This document shows positions 63,842 through 64,000 of a stretch of 64,000 nucleotides of DNA, piece by piece. Made by a program: the position numbers and the translations under genes. Below the pieces are notes generated by a model. It was given only the letters and a program-made list of their open reading frames with translations, had not been told where the DNA came from and did no database searches. Every line of letters begins with the position of its first letter. Position 1 is the stretch's first letter. This stretch comes from Oceanispirochaeta sp. M1 (lineage in GTDB: Bacteria > Spirochaetota > Spirochaetia > DSM-2461), in NCBI RefSeq assembly GCF_003346715.1, contig NZ_QQPQ01000020.1:1-64000 (forward strand), read 5' to 3'.

Positions 63842-64000
63842 ATGCTTGTTCTCATACTGTTTCTTATTTTGAGCAGCCCCCTGGCCGCTCAGGATTTTTT
63901 TCTCTCAGACAGTCTTGGGACAAAGATGCAGAGCACCCTCGGGATTGAAGATGCCAAGTGGGTTCTCAGTATAGAACAGAATGGACTTGAAGAGGAACGT
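63842..64000 (+). CDS. Start of an exported protein, cut by window end
   Basis: A frame of 53 codons without stop runs from ATG 63842 to the right edge. The N terminus MLVLILFLILSSPLAAQD is a convincing signal peptide with an AxA-like cleavage site after LAA. It starts 2 nt after the ftsY stop, so it is in that transcript. The rest lies outside the window and no family is recognised. Confidence 0.8.
   Translation, partial: MLVLILFLILSSPLAAQDFFLSDSLGTKMQSTLGIEDAKWVLSIEQNGLEEER

Overview
The window most probably comes from a motile, free-living, largely anaerobic spirochaete (inference). Pointers are a Treponema-like mix of genes: an ApbE lipoprotein with an Na+-NQR/Rnf-type pump, a long-form phosphofructokinase, a large chemotaxis cluster, an outer-membrane barrel/Ig/OmpA fusion and SpoIIE-type phosphatases. 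Base composition is moderate and even. Genes are dense and often overlap by 1-11 nt. No tRNA, rRNA, insertion sequence, prophage or CRISPR array was seen.

Layout. 1-1197 (minus, open at the left edge): a very acidic protein ending in 13-residue repeats, divergent from a DivIC/FtsB-like gene. 1816-4758 (minus): an operon of an M20-fold protein, a GpgS-like glycosyltransferase and a lone ABC ATPase. 4948-7975: pfk and pgi, convergent. 8099-12900 (minus): the arginine operon argR-argC-argB-argD-argG, with a promoter overlapped by two ARG boxes 21 bp apart. 12992-16652: ankyrin-repeat exported protein, birA, groEL without groES and a small unknown gene. 16723-19907: yajC-secD-secF. 20029-24003: nitroreductase, a PNPOx-fold protein and valS. 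24007-27107 (minus): 2-hydroxyacid dehydrogenase, aspartokinase and a CxxC/FCxxH protein. 27202-30611: a small unknown, glnS and zwf.

30632-41646 holds redox and signalling genes. An RseC-like gene diverges from an operon encoding NqrB, C, D, E and F, without NqrA and without RnfB or RnfC, followed by an unknown 151-aa gene and an HdeD-like gene. Two tandem GAF-SpoIIE phosphatases follow, one with a changed active-site acid, then ApbE, the flavin transferase that would load NqrB and NqrC. 41664-43031 (minus): a methyltransferase and a membrane-anchored LuxR-type protein. 43459-49646: the giant outer-membrane fusion and rlmKL.

49674-62926 is mainly the chemotaxis region: a tiny membrane ORF, an unknown 594-aa protein, Hpt, cheD, cheW, cheY, STAS, cheA, cheR, cheB and a soluble protein with two MCP-tip-like motifs. 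After it come a stand-alone Cas2-like gene, prfB with its programmed +1 frameshift, a second CheY-like receiver and a PEGA-domain protein. The window ends with ftsY and the start of an exported protein.

The most unusual items are the NqrA-less NQR operon, the double-tip MCP-like protein, the SpoIIE pair, the M20 protein lacking its catalytic Glu pair, and the Cas2-like gene without CRISPR. All functions are read from sequence alone; no database search was run.
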